The notes under the pieces are model-generated. The model was given only the letters and a program-made list of their open reading frames with translations, was not told the origin of the DNA and searched no databases. The position numbers and the translations under genes were made by a program. This document shows positions 22,226-34,425 of a stretch of 64,000 nt of DNA, piece after piece (the stretch's first letter is position 1; each line of letters begins with the position of its first letter). The DNA is from Coniochaeta sp. PMI_546 (Eukaryota; Ascomycota; Sordariomycetes; Coniochaetales; Coniochaetaceae): NCBI GenBank assembly GCA_021432605.1, contig MU271159.1, forward strand, positions 186,001-250,000, in the 5' to 3' direction.

Positions 22226-24407
22226 TCTGAAAATACCTTTATGAAAATATTGCTGACAAAAGAAAGCCTTACAAGCCGCACGACTAGAAGTCGCTCGTGG
22301 AGTGCTTCTCTGGGACCTGAAACTGATGTCATGGCTCTGGCTCGACAGTAACTGTGAAAGAAGAGGGCTTTGTGTACATCATAACTGTCCCTTAAGCTCA
22401 GAGACTGATAGATTGGATCCACACATATGAGTATATATTGGATTCTGTGCAAGGAAGGAGAAGATGAAGAGACGTAGTGGTCGTTAGCATCCATTATGAG
22501 AGGTCTGAGACATCAGGTGTCGTATGTCATCAGTAATCTAGACTGACAATCAGCATAAAATCCAGAGTCATTACTTTTGGTTGTCAGTTATCCACAGCAC
22601 TCTTACTCATATCTTCTCTGTCACATAGTCTGATCACTTTACTGGCGCCAAAGAAGTCCCTGTCGGATGCAGTTGTGGCGAGTGTTTTCTAAGGCCGACA
22701 ACTCGTCTCAAACCCAGGGCGAGAAAAAGCCCAGTAGACAGGATACAGCGTGGCAATCATAAGACTAGTACGGCTTGCACGGCTAGTACAGCAATATTCC
22801 ACTTAGCTTGCGAGCGGCTCAAGTCGCGTTTAGGAAGACAACTCAGTCTACAGATCGACCTTGGTGTGTGTCGTGCTCAGTAGGAGCGGCTTCTATCCTT
22901 GTTCATAGAGACACTGGTTTCGATCGAATCTCATACTGCTTTCACATATGTTGCACTCTGCTCATCAAGCAAGACGTCTAATACGTCCCGCATCGGGAAA
23001 CATTCAGAAAACTATAAGTCTGGTGAGGCCTAGCAGTCGTGAGGTAGCCGGATCAACCGGCGGACCAGTGGTGTCTCTGAGACTAGCACAGACTTACCGG
23101 GCCCCCAAAAAGCTATTGCAACTTGTGCCCCGGACTAAACCATACCTTATGTGCCTTCTCACCTGGGTATCTATCTAGTACCTTCACTGCTATAATTACT
23201 CATTATTCACGGTTCGATTGTACTTACCCTTTAATTTCATCCCCAAACTACTCTTTGCCGCTCTCCCCCTTCCCCATCTCCATCCGCCGACACGCTGCTC
23301 TTTAACAGTCGTCAGCTCGTGCAGTTCAACACAACCCGCGCAATCATCATAAACCCCGCATTATTCTCGGTAGGTATGATTCAACCCGTTTACGGTCACT
23401 TTTGTCAATCCCCTTCATTACCTTATCAAACAGGACGAAGATGAGGCCTCTTCCAACCAGGAGGACACCTACGTGGGACATCATAGCATTTGGGGTAACA
23501 TTCTTTGTTCCCCATTGCCTCAATATTGCAGCAGTAAATGGGCGATGCATGCCATCATGCATGCACTAGTACGAACTCCTTTTCACTACGGAAGCCGGGC
23601 TGAAATGATCTTGCCCTGGTGGGTGCAACATACACAGCCGTTGTTCTGTTTCTCCACTGACAAGATTGTAGGAGCTCAGGACCAAAGATTCCGGGTCGAG
23701 CCACGCTCGATGACGTAGCGGAATCCGATGTGCAGTTCGCTCCAGTGGACGAAGCTAGGCAATGCCTCTTGCGTATTCTGAGTGACAGCACCACTAATGG
23801 CCGGTGGCTTTTTTCTTGTCTGCGAAGAAGTGGGCGCCACGGTGTCACCTGGATCTCGATTTGGATGAAGACCACGGAAACGCTCTTCTTTGGGATATCA
23901 AGCCGACCACATAACTATTCCCTTGATTGAGGCTTGCTTAGGGTGAGGGAGTTCGGGCGCATCCAAATTGGACGCTGAAAAGAAACAACACGAATGCTGT
24001 CCGCATTGTCGTCAACAACGTTGATAGTAGGCACAAGGCCAAGTCCATCCGTGCGATTCTCCGGTGTTTTCCGGTGTTTTCGACGACTGATCATCACAAT
24101 ACAAACCCACCCCTGAATCGTGTAACGGTGCTAAGTATCCGCCACAGTAGATATGCTTGTAGATAGTGGAGCTACACTTCTTTGCCGGCCGATCTTCCAA
24201 GATAAGGTAAGGCTCCATCCATGCAGATGCACCCACCAAAGCCTCCGGCATTCCATTAGCGGCATTTAGAGTGTCAGCACCTTGCATAAAAGGCGATGGT
24301 CTGCCCAATGGACAGACCACTAGACTTCTCTCACAATTCGATGAAGCATAGGACGAGTCCCAAACCTTAAAAAATAGCGACTTCTTAGCCGACCCACGCA
24401 CCAGACC
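22226..24407. other. Gene-poor stretch with a small tandem repeat
   Basis: About 2.2 kb with no coding sequence I can support. The longest ORF (24012-24437, -) has no motif and overlaps the start of the bZIP gene. Confidence 0.4.
24061..24080. repeat. Tandem 10-mer, two copies of CCGGTGTTTT
   Basis: Two perfect adjacent copies lie about 330 nt upstream of the DUF3425 gene start. Too short to interpret. Confidence 0.7.
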
Positions 24408-25379
24408 ATGGATAATGATTCGTCGTATCAGCAGCATCTGCGCATCGTCGTGCAGCCCATGTCACACCAGACAGAAGTGAGAATCGCGGGTGAAGACTGG
24501 GCTGGCGTGACCAGCACAGACCAGAGGAGGAAGCTGCTGAACCGTCTCAACAAGAGAGCCCACCGTTAGTTGATCTCCCCTAGGCCGCTTCGGCATTTGT
24601 AGGTTCCGCATCTGACGTAGCCGATGGTCTTCTCAGGGAGGAGACAGCGGCTTGGCAGGGACGCTTCTTCAAGCGCACTGGTGCAGAGGACTTCGACGGA
24701 GCTGACCGAAGAGACGCACCGCAGCGAGTCACCTGAGGAGCTAGTACAGAGGAACCACGATAAGATGACGAGAAAATTGGTCAGGGTTCAGCAATTGACT
24801 AACCAGGCTTATGCGGAGTATCTGGGACGGACTCCCCGGCCCGAGCATCTCCTGCGGGTCGTGCAGGTCAACGTCTTCCATGCTCTAGCGCAGAACGCGG
24901 TGGCTTTGGGACTGTCGACATCGTGGTTACTCTGCGACTCCATCTCGCCCTTTGGCCAGATCGGACCTCCGGTGCCGGTAACTCTCCCGCCCTCTCACCC
25001 AGCCAGTCTCACACCGACACCACTGCAGGTCTCCGAACTGCATCATCCCTGGGTCGACCTTCTCCCCTGGCCAATATTGCGGGACCGGATACTGCACATG
25101 TCCGCCGCCGAGCTGATCGATGAGGATGACCTATGTCACGACATCGTTGAGTTCGACACCACCCAAGGCTCTTCCGAAAAGGCGGCCCTGATAGTCTGGG
25201 GCGCGCCGTGGGATCCGAAAGGCTGGGAAGCAAGTCCAGCCTTCCTGCGAAAGTGGGGTTGGATACTAGAGAATTGCGAAGAGATATTGGAGGCGACGAA
25301 CTACTGGCGCGAGAAAAGGGGCGAGAAGAAGCTGGCATTTCGAACATGGCGAAGCCTATGTCCAATAACAAACTTATAA
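24408..25379 (+). CDS. bZIP-like transcription factor with DUF3425 domain
   Basis: Two exons, 24408-24564 and 24637-25379, joined in phase 1 over a 72-nt intron with a TCTGAC branch, give 299 residues. Exon 1 ends inside a fungal bZIP basic region ('DWAGVTSTDQRRKLLNRLNK') and exon 2 completes it with 'RRRQRLGRD', giving the N-x7-R signature. No convincing heptad of leucines follows, so the zipper is degenerate. Residues about 120-299 are DUF3425: 'LLRVVQVNVFHALAQNA', 'SWLLCDSISPFGQ', 'HHPWVDLLPWPILRDRIL', 'DDLCHDIVEF', 'LIVWGAPWDPKGWE' and 'FLRKWGWILENCEE'. Such proteins are nuclear regulators and targets are unknown. The start at 24408 adds 17 residues to a second in-frame ATG at 24459. Confidence 0.85.
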
Positions 25380-25453
25380 TGACAAGACCGGTATCGCGTC
25401 CGCTCGCCGGGCAGACTATTTGAATATCTGCCAATATACAGAATTCCGATCTG

Positions 25454-25615
25454 ATGGAACTTGAGATCTGGACGCCAAAGCTGCGAGAGAAAAACGACCG
25501 GCTTATCGGCCAGTTCGAGCTTCTACTCTCACGGTACTTGTCGCCACAATTCTCGGAGCTCGACGCCAGGCTTCTCGACAAGACACCATTCGCACCCCAC
25601 CTCATGATTCGCTGA
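25454..25615 (+). CDS. Small ORF or gene remnant, 53 residues
   Basis: An uninterrupted ATG-to-TGA frame with protein-like composition: 'MELEIWTPKLREKNDRLIGQ' followed by a Leu-rich amphipathic segment and 'APHLMIR'. The heptad-like spacing of Leu/Ile suggests one or two helices. It begins 75 nt after the stop of the DUF3425 gene on the same strand. It may be a detached fragment of another gene, or a short protein. I do not recognise it. Confidence 0.25.
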   Translation: MELEIWTPKLREKNDRLIGQFELLLSRYLSPQFSELDARLLDKTPFAPHLMIR

Positions 25616-27865
25616 CAAGTTCTATCCGGTGAGTCTTGTAGTCGGGATTGTGGCGTTCTGTCCCAAGGACTGAAGCGTAGTCATCTCGCTTTCCAGTTTT
25701 ACGTGCGGGTCCATGGCGACGGCCACACGGAAGATGTACGAGATTGGCCATGAGGAATGACTTCGTAGACTTTATGACGCACACATTCGGCGGAGAATTC
25801 GACGCTGAATCTCCCCTTGGATTGGTGCTTATCTCCGAGCCGAGACAGACCGACATTACAATGTCCTCAATGTTGTGTCTCTAGCGTTCGGATAGCTGAA
25901 CAAGGTCGATATTATCGCCTGCGGCCTCGTTGAGGTGGTCGTCTTGGAGATATGGCGTCCAAGACATTGAATGCTAGACCACCGACAGGCTTTGGTAAGA
26001 CGTCCAAAATTTCGGTATGCCTATAGGAATGAAGTGATGGCGGGAGCCGGGTGAAGGTGACATCTTGACTGTCAGCTAGATCCAAAATTCTAGGCAACGC
26101 CTACCCGAGTGTATCATCATCTGTCTCGGCATGCCCTAACTCCTTTGACTTAACCACCTCGTAGCAGTGAATTAGACGTTGGTAAACCAACAGGTAGCTA
26201 TGAACACGAAGTTCACGAGGCTCACGGCCGTTCACCTTCCCAACATGGAGCTATGAACAGGAGTCGACATCTTGGAGCTGCTTGGATTGAAATATTGCAG
26301 CCTATTTCATCTTGACGCCAATATCAAATGTGCTGAGGTGTACGACGAGGTTGGTGAGGTGACACAAGGCAGCTACGGAGATGCGAACCATTATACGGAG
26401 TGGGCTTCGCAACTTCTTCGCAAGCATACGGTTCAGGTTTTGAAAGCTGAAAAAGGATGAACTTGAAAAGCCTCAAGTAGGAAACGGCGTGCCGCAAAAG
26501 TTTTTGTCAATCAGATAAGTCGTATGGGATGAGTAATTACCTTATTGATAGGTAGGGTAGGTAGCAAGCTACCTGGGTTGTACCTTGAGGGGGTTAGAAG
26601 TCTTTACTTCTCCGATTACATGAGGGACGCGCAAGATTTAGCTGACCTTCGTATCCTTTGCACTTCCACTTCAAATCGATCGTGGAGGATAGCTCACACA
26701 CATCAGATATCAGTGTCCCCGTACCCAGAAGCTCCAGCACTTCGCCCAGGACTGTCCTCGCCTCAACGAGGCACGGCGTCTCCAGTTACAGGTTAACGTC
26801 AGGAAGGGCTGGGATACTCGTGCCAAGGTGATGGACCTCGGGGACAAGATTGTCTTTGAACTGTACGAGCTCGACAACATCGACCCGACGATGGTCTAGC
26901 AGCTTGCTGCCAACTCTCGCCAGTCTTCCCATTCGCATTACTTTGATGCCACGCCTTTCAATCGCGTTTCTGCACTCACTTATCGACTACTGCCCAAATT
27001 CCGCGTACGTTGCATTCGCTGCTGTCTCCCCAAACCCGGCTGCAACCCGACTATGGGGCCCAGGTAGCTAAGTCAAGTATGGTCCCTCTTATTTTCACTC
27101 AAGCAAGCCTCGCATGATCGCCAATGCCAATAGATCTTGTGGGCTTATCACCATCACTTGGGAGGCTAAGGTGCACCCTCTCGTTTATCTTCTTTCCCAA
27201 CTAGAGATTCGTCGTTATCGAGGCTGGAGCTGACACTATCTTTATCAGTTATGATGACCAGCCATTCGGCCTCCATAGTTGGTGACTGATGCGCCGGAAC
27301 ATGACGTGCTATCATAGGTACTTTGCTGACTACGAACATGATCACAAAATGAAGACCTTCACATTACAAGTGCCAACTACTTCATCCCATCATACCACGG
27401 GTCTAGACTGACTTGAAATGCCCTTATGTTCAGGCTTGTCCGACAATACAACATCATTTGTTGCTCGTTTTGAGATAGCGAGCCTATTCCCGGCTACCCC
27501 GGTTCAAGAAACATCGAGATGGTTTACTAGATCCGTCTCGTTCTCGACTGAAGGTCGAAATCGTCGGATTCCCAGATTTCCACGATCTAGAGGCTCGAAG
27601 CCGCAAAGCCTGGACACAAGGTACTGATCAAGCCTTTGAAGCACACTTGAGCCAAACCAAATACATGTTTCAAATTGCCTTGAATATTTCCCTTTTCTCT
27701 TGCAGATGTCCATGGCTTGTCAGTCGACTCTAGACTAAGACTTGCGCTCGATCAAAACAGGCTCCCTCCCAAACGCCAAACATTTCCCTAAGCACATTTC
27801 CAACCCAGTTGGCCCGTAGTCATTCATCATTAATATCCAGAAAACCTCGTCCGCTGTCCCAGCCA
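25616..27865. other. Gene-poor stretch with possible decayed coding fragments
   Basis: Short protein-like stretches occur on the plus strand, including 26272-26460 (62 codons) and a run at about 26728-27060 whose best frame is interrupted by TAG at 26898. I could not place them in any family. They may be remnants of genes eroded by mutation. No intact gene is supported. Confidence 0.35.
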
Positions 27866-29348
27866 TCAAGCACTGTTGGCAAAGAACTTGGTAATCTTTT
27901 GCGACCCTCCCTCTGCCTTTACCTTAGCACCACCTTTCGCCTTGGCAGGGCTTTTCCCCACGTTCGTTGTAGCACTGATCTTGGCCCGCCCCGGCGGCTT
28001 CTTAGCTGGCGACGCATCCTTCTTTACCGGTGAAGACAGCGCAGCCGACCCTTTCTTGGCACGAGGTACCTCCTCCTTCAATGGTGACGAAGCCTCTCTC
28101 TTCCTCCCCTTCGTAACCTCTTCCTCAGCCTCAACTTTAGTGCCTCCATCATCCGATTCCTTCATAACGTCGTCAACAGTCTCTATCTCCCTCTTAGCTT
28201 CCCCATGCTCTACCTTCTCAACCTCAACCTCCGCCTCCGCCTCTCCTTTCCCAGCCCCCTTCTTCGCCGCAGCATTCCCAAAGAAATTCGCAATGTTGGC
28301 CTTGTTCTCCCGACTAGCGACCGGCACCACAAAACTCGGACTATTATTCCCCACCTTCCCGACCTCCTTACTGACAGGATACACCTCCAGCTCCCCCCGA
28401 AAAGGCCTCAACAGCCCCTGCAGCTCCTTACTCCACTCATACCGTCCAGGATCCAACCACATCCTCAACTCTTCGCTGCCCGGGTCCAGAATAACCGGCA
28501 TCCTATCATGCAAGAACTTAAGCTGCTGATTACTATCCGTCGTAACCACAGTATAAGTATACTGCGCCTCCCCCTCCTCCTCCCCCTCCCCTTCATACCT
28601 CACACAATCCCACAGCCCAGCAAAGCACATCAACCTGCCGTCCTTCCTCTTCACGAAGTGCGGCACCTTCTCCCTCGGCCCGACCTTGAGCCACTCGTAG
28701 AAACCCTGCGCGACAACCACGCACCGCTTGCGGGCCTTCATGCTCGACCACATGCCCCCCGGGGTGGCCAGGCTGTCGTCCCGGCAGTTGATGGTCTTCA
28801 TCAGCGATCCGTAGCCCGGGTTGCGTTTCGTCCAGAAGGGGATCAGGCCCCACTTCATGGACTGGAGGATGTAGTGCTTCGGGTCGTGTTGTTGTTGTCG
28901 TTGTTGATGATCACGATGGTCCGCCTCTTGCGTCCCCGTCGTCGACGCCGGGGCGTCGATCTCCGCCTCTCCATCCCCGGCGGTTTCGACAGCCTTCTCG
29001 TCGCTGCCGCCGGCCGTCTTCCGCCTCTTGCTGCCGCTGCCGCTGCCGTGCTCCCGCGCGGGCCCGGCGCCCCAGTCCGGCACGTCGGCGCGGTAGACGA
29101 TGCCGTGGTAGCCCGGGGCGAAGTTGTAGCTCTGTCGCGGGGCGTGCGGGCCTTCGTCCTCGGGCGCGTCGTCGACGGGCATGTCGTCTTGCTGGAGCAA
29201 TTGGCGGACTTGTGAGGGCCGCTAAGGGGCGGTCAGAAGTTAGCGATGTTCTTGGCGGGATGGAAAGAGATGATGCGGGAAGACTAGGGGAGGAAAGGTG
29301 GGGAGAGGGCAGAAAGCGTACCAGGGCCAGAGCGTAGCGACCGCACAT
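27866..29348 (-). CDS. SRAP-domain protein (HMCES/YedK-type abasic-site crosslinker)
   Basis: Exon 1 (29322-29348) encodes only the first nine residues, starting 'MCGRYALAL'. Exon 2 is 27866-29221 after a 100-nt phase-0 intron. The protein has 460 residues. SRAP proteins use Cys2, exposed after Met removal, to form a thiazolidine link with abasic sites in single-stranded DNA at replication forks. Cys2 is present, as are the conserved Asn ('INCRDDSL'), Glu ('GFYEWL') and His ('LHDRMPVIL'). Compared with bacterial YedK there is an insertion of about 60 charged residues before 'MKWGLIPFWTKRN'. A Lys/Glu/Ala-rich tail of about 130 residues ends in 'SQKITKFF', resembling a PCNA-interacting box with Ser at its first position. 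It is probably nuclear. Confidence 0.95.
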
Positions 29349-30191
29349 CTTGACCGGGATATACTGTCGCAGTACCTTGCAGTCCTGAGTAAAGAAGAAC
29401 CGCAATTGATTTGTCAGGTTTAGGGTCCCCAGGGATGCACGATTGTTGTCACGATGGGAACGGATGAATGGTTGGCAAGAACTCGATGTAATAGAGGAGG
29501 GACGGATGACGTAGCGGGTGGATGGGCTGATACGCATTCGGTTACAATGATAAAGCTGGAAACGCGTTTTGCTCGCGAGGTCATGTGACACCACTTATGC
29601 ATCAAAAAGAGGTTGTTTACTAACCCCCTTTTCCCTTGTCTCCATTCTCCGGGACCGCCTCTGACTCTATTTCGGAGAAACCTCGTCTCCATTCACGGCA
29701 TCGAACCACATTACAATGTTTAGGTTCATTATCGGGGCTGGTCTCTCTTCTCCGCCTGGACTTCGAGTAGCAGTGGTGTTGATCCTGACAAAAGTCAGTT
29801 TTAGCCAGCAGTGGTGCAAATTTGCCGGTAAGAAACTGTTTAGCCAGATGGGGACGCAATCTGTACCCGAAAACCATCAAGCAAGCGCTCTTACTATAGT
29901 ACAGAAAGGGGTATTTAGCACGGAGGTTGCAATGTTCTAGTTCTGGTGTCCAGGAGCAGTGTCAAGATGCCGGTCTCGGGGATGCATGTCAAAAAGTCTA
30001 GAAGGTCCCTGATCGGACGATATGCCTATATACGACCTCCTCTTTAAGTATGTACAGATTAGGATATAAGATGTATGAGTGTTAGTTCGCAGCGTAGAGC
30101 TAAGCTGTGAAGTTAGGTACTTTTATCCAGATGTGATCAATGCCAATGATACTTCTTCATCACCGCGCTGTTAATACGGTATCCCTGCCTC
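29349..30191. other. Intergenic, no gene recognised
   Basis: Contains the promoter of the SRAP gene and the 3' flank of the cellobiose dehydrogenase. The ORF at 29716-29940 has no motif. Confidence 0.4.
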
Positions 30192-33100
30192 TCAATGGAG
30201 GAGTTTGGTTGTACTTGCCTGGGCGCACTAGAGTGAACACGACGTTAGCCGGCTGTCGCTGGGAGCCAGAGCGACGAGTCTCGTGGCATAACTTACAATA
30301 GAGTACGATTTGTCTAGGGCCCTGCACTCTAGACCACTCCTGCAGGTGTTGCTACCAGCCCATTTTGATCCACCACACTGGGCGCCGAGGGTTAGGGCGC
30401 GTGGATAGGCAATGCTCAACAGACGTGTAGCTGCCTGCTCAGCGAGGATTACAATCATGGCGGACGGATTGCCGGTTGGCTGGCCAGGGAAGACGGACGC
30501 ATCCACGACGAAGATGTTGTCTGTGCCGTACACTTTCAGGTTGGCGTCAACAACTGCCGAGCCGCCAGTTCGTCCGTCATCGTAGCCGAGCTTGGCCGTG
30601 CCCATCCAGTGGTTGGATCGGCGGGTTGCCGGAGAGGTGTCCATCTATAGAGTTGTCAGTACGGAAGCCGCCCAAGCGGAATGTATCAGGTGGAAACTTA
30701 CAGTGTTGACAAAGTCCTCAACGGTCTGGTTTGGCGACGGCACAATCCAGGTGAGATTTTGGATGCCAGAGAGAGCGGCTTGCAGGTTCTTGATTCCCTG
30801 GATAACAGCTTGCTTGTCGAAGTCATCATGAAGATACGGCGGTGTCGTGACGACAGTGTCGAGGGCCGGGGTGATGGTCATGCGACCGCGGGAGACGGAG
30901 CCGCGGCCGAGGTACTGGCTCATGGTCATGGCGTCTGGTTTGGATGTTTAGCTATGTCTCCAGAAGGGATCAGCAACGGATGCGGAACTCACTCTTCGAC
31001 GTAGTGAAAGCATCGTTGCCTTCCACACGTGCTGTCCATTGGAGTTGCCGGACAATACCGTCAGGGCCCTTAATCTCATCCCAGAACTATTGGAGGTTAG
31101 TCAAATTGCTACCAGAGCTTATCTCTCACAAGCCAAATGCTCTCACCATCGGTCCAATATTGGGAGCAGCCTGGGTCAGAATACCAGTCCTGTTGTTGAG
31201 ATAAGCCGACTCGTCGCCAGGAATGGGAGTATCCCACGCCTCGTAAAAGTCATAAAACACAACATCAGGATGCGTAATAATGGTATCCGTGTTGACATGG
31301 TCGACAAGGTTGTACCCAACGGGTAGATCGATCCAGTCGCTGCTTCCGATCATCGTGGGACCATCCGTCGAGCTCTTGACAATGGCCAATTGATCGGCAG
31401 GACCGATACCGCCTACACGATGTTAATTCTCTCATATCTTCACAACGATGCGTTGAGGCTGGCTTACTTCGCAGCAGCAGCTTGGCAGATCCAAAAGTGC
31501 CGGCCGAGACAATGACTCTTCCGTACAGAGGCGTGACATTGACAGTACCGGCGTGGCCGTTTGCACCGTAGCACTCGGTCTCTACGCCGACAGCATGGCC
31601 ACCAACACGAACGATGCGCTTCACAGCCGTGTCGGTCCACAGGGTAAATAGATTCTTCCGCGCAATAGCTGACGCAAGATACGTAGCGAGCGGTCCACCA
31701 CGCTCTCCGTGCGAGAACATGTACGTCGTATGTCCGTAGGTGTGGTTCTTCTGGTCCGGATGATCGTTGGGGACGAGATATTCCCACCCAGACTTGTTGA
31801 AACCAGACGCGAGGACATTGAAGCCTTCCTGGCGGTAGAGCTTCCCGTCCAGAGACGGAGTGGTGGTACCAGGAATACGGTTAAAAGCCCTGGTAGTGGC
31901 ACCTGCCAAGTCGCCGCTCTTCCAGCCAGCGGGGAAGTTGTAGTCCCAGTCCTTGGGGTTCGGCTTCCACCACAGACCCGCGTTCACAGCAGTGCCGCCA
32001 CCAAGAACACAGCCGGCCATCTGATCAGTGTCTTCGCAGGCGATACCCGTCGAATCGTGCCAGATCTGATTGCAGAGACCCGGGACATCGAAGCGGGTAA
32101 GGTTCGTGCCCTCCAGCCACTCCGGCTTCATGGTTCCTCCGTATCTGCCCGAGGACGGTGGTCCCTTCTCGATCAGTAGCACGCTGTGCCCCGCTGCGGT
32201 CAAACGGTCCGCCAACGGAATACCTCCGGCTCCAGCGCCGACGATAATGTACTCGTAGGTCTTGGCGGCAGCTCCTGATGGAATCGGAGCACATGCACCA
32301 GTTGCTGTAGCGGTAGCACTAGACGACGTCGGAACAGCGGTGCTGGTGGCAGTGGCAGTGGCGTTTCCTGTGGTGGCAATGGCGGTACCGTTAGCAGTGG
32401 CGGTCGACGTGGGGGCAGCGGTTGATGATGTCGCGGCACCGCAGTTGGTGGTCACAGCTTTCGTGGCCAATGCAGCCCATGAGCTATAGGATGGCTGGAT
32501 GGCGTTGGAAAGGTCGGCTCCAAACTGGCCGTATCCATTGTCGTGGAAAGCAAAGGTGATCTTGTCCGGGCAGCCAGCATTGGTCGGCGTCTTGGTGGCG
32601 GCAGCCCGACCAAGAACGAAGAACTTCTGAGAAGTCTGCACGGACACGTTGGCTCCGCTGGCGCTCCACGTGAAGCAGTTCTGGCATCGATAAATGAGCT
32701 CATACGTGGTGTCATTGACGAAAGACGAGATCTGTGTGAGTTTCGCGTTGCCGTTGTAAACGGGAGGGAACTGGTAGCCAGGTGTGTAGCGGAACGAGGT
32801 CAAGATCTGGTCGCCATAGGGCCATGCAACGAGTAGAAGCGCTTGTGTCATCTGCCCCGACTGGCCGTGCGAGATACCACACCAGCCAGTGTTCGTCGTG
32901 CTAACCTTGCTACACCTCTGCAGACTCAGTTAGCAGAGCCTCTTATCTCCTGCTATCGCCCCATTTCCCCTTACCAGAATTCCGATGTACTCGCTTGCAT
33001 CTTTGTCCAAGGCGTCGCCTGGAAGAGCCATGCCAAAGGTGAAGGATGCTGATGCGGGTATGGAGTCGGGATCACTAGCGTCCGGAAGAAAGGCCCAGGT

Positions 33101-33273
33101 GCCGAACTGGATCCCAGTCGCCTTGTCTGTATAGTTGGACACGGTTTGTGCGGCACATGTTTGCAGCCCTTGTGGTGAGGTCAGTCTCCGGTTCACAGCT
33201 GCGTTCGTCTCTCCTCGACGGAAGACCTACATAATGAGCCCGCCGCGAGGGCCAGACTGAGACGAGCCAGCAT
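30192..33273 (-). CDS. cdh: Cellobiose dehydrogenase (AA8 cytochrome + AA3_1 flavodehydrogenase + CBM1)
   Basis: Eight exons: 33231-33273, 32975-33168, 31468-32917, 31147-31412, 30993-31086, 30702-30934, 30297-30644 and 30192-30227. All are in phase, giving 887 residues. The secreted enzyme oxidises cellobiose to the lactone and passes electrons through its haem to AA9 monooxygenases. A signal peptide (to about residue 21) precedes the cytochrome domain, whose axial ligands are Met102 ('GQSGQMTQALLLVAW') and His204 ('FAFHDNGYG'). A Thr/Ser/Ala-rich linker (about 240-285) leads to the flavin domain with 'VGAGAGG' (306-311) and active-site His772 ('SNHWMG') and Asn819 ('PTGNPSA'). A type 1 cellulose-binding module with 'QCGGSKWAGSNTC' ends the protein, its last Cys supplied by the 12-codon final exon. 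It is divergent from an AA9 gene. Confidence 0.95.
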
Positions 33274-34372
33274 GTTGTTTGACGGTGGCCAAGCTTGCCA
33301 AAACTGTGCAAGGGGCGAGAGCAACAGACGCTTGAGAAGTTCAGGGACTGGCCAGGCCGGGGGAAGAGGGAGTAATAATAAGCCCAGGTCCAAAAGCTGG
33401 GCCGAGAGTGTCTGCCACTTAAGACTTCTCCATGGATCTGTACCCTAACACTGGTGACCTCCACATTTCCGGGAGTATGGAGCGGAGGAGACGGCCGGAG
33501 ATGGAGCGCCACCGATAGGATGGATGAGGCGGCAGATGGAGGCGCCGAGAGGAGCATATCCCATCTTTTCCCTAGATTTAAACAGATTGACCCGCACATG
33601 GGGTTCGCGGCATAGCCTCAGGGGTCTGAAGAGGCAGTTTCCGTCAACGTACACTAGACAGTGTGAAGCCACCCCAGCGAGACTGGAGCGGGGAAGCATG
33701 CCAGATTGGAGACGAGACGATGGCCATATTCTGGATGTAAACTCCCATATTGATGTGGAGCGGCTGGCCAGATTGATGAGATCTGCGCAGCGAGATGGGC
33801 GATGTTCCGATCAGGGGTGATAGTTGACAGCCGCGGACCAGGTCCGGGTCGAAGTCATTCGGTCGGACGACATTCTCGGAAAGAGAAGTGCGAATGACAT
33901 ACAGCATGCGTCGCCTCCCAGCCCGCGACACTGAAACCAGGAATCCAGTTCTTCCCCCCGTGGTAACTCGAATCTCCTTGTTCAGAAGACGAGAGCGTAA
34001 CGGCTAGAGACTCTCCAACGCGATATTAGGAGCAATTTCATGCTATTCCTCTCGTCTCATCGACTTTTCCTGGCCCTCTTTCGGTGCTCGGTCAGGGTGG
34101 TCCGGACAACATTGTCGAAAGTCGGCAAGCCGTACCAGCCTGCCTGACAAGGGACGACGCATTACAGGTTCCTGACTAAGAGACGCATGGAACAAGCCGT
34201 AATATTTCCAATCGGGGGCTTATCATTGCTCAATGGAACCACACGGGTACTGCGACAGAGCTTTGAAAGGAGCTGTAGAGAGCTGACCATGCTGACCATT
34301 GTTGGAGTTTGATTGCGGAGGTCCTGCGCAATGTGCTGCCGTCTCCAAATTTTCCGGATCCATCACAGTCGC

Positions 34373-34392
34373 GCCTGCCTGCCTGCCTGCCT
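34373..34392. repeat. (GCCT)5 microsatellite
   Basis: Five perfect copies of a 4-nt unit, next to the CreA-like pair. Confidence 0.85.
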
Positions 34393-34407
34393 TTTGGGGT
34401 CCCTCTA

Positions 34408-34425
34408 CCCCAGATTTTGGTGGGG
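34408..34425. promoter_or_regulatory. Possible paired CreA/Cre1 sites
   Basis: CCCCAG (34408-34413, reverse CTGGGG) and GTGGGG (34420-34425) both fit the carbon-repressor consensus SYGGRG and lie in opposite orientations six bases apart. Pairs of such sites are what CreA-type repressors need in several fungal promoters. The position between two cellulolytic genes fits, but the motif is short and expected by chance in a region this size. Confidence 0.25.

Noticed and set aside
28205-29215. 336-codon plus-strand ORF over the SRAP gene
   Set aside because: Composition is Leu/Pro/Arg shadow of the minus-strand exon, and the SRAP frame is unambiguous.
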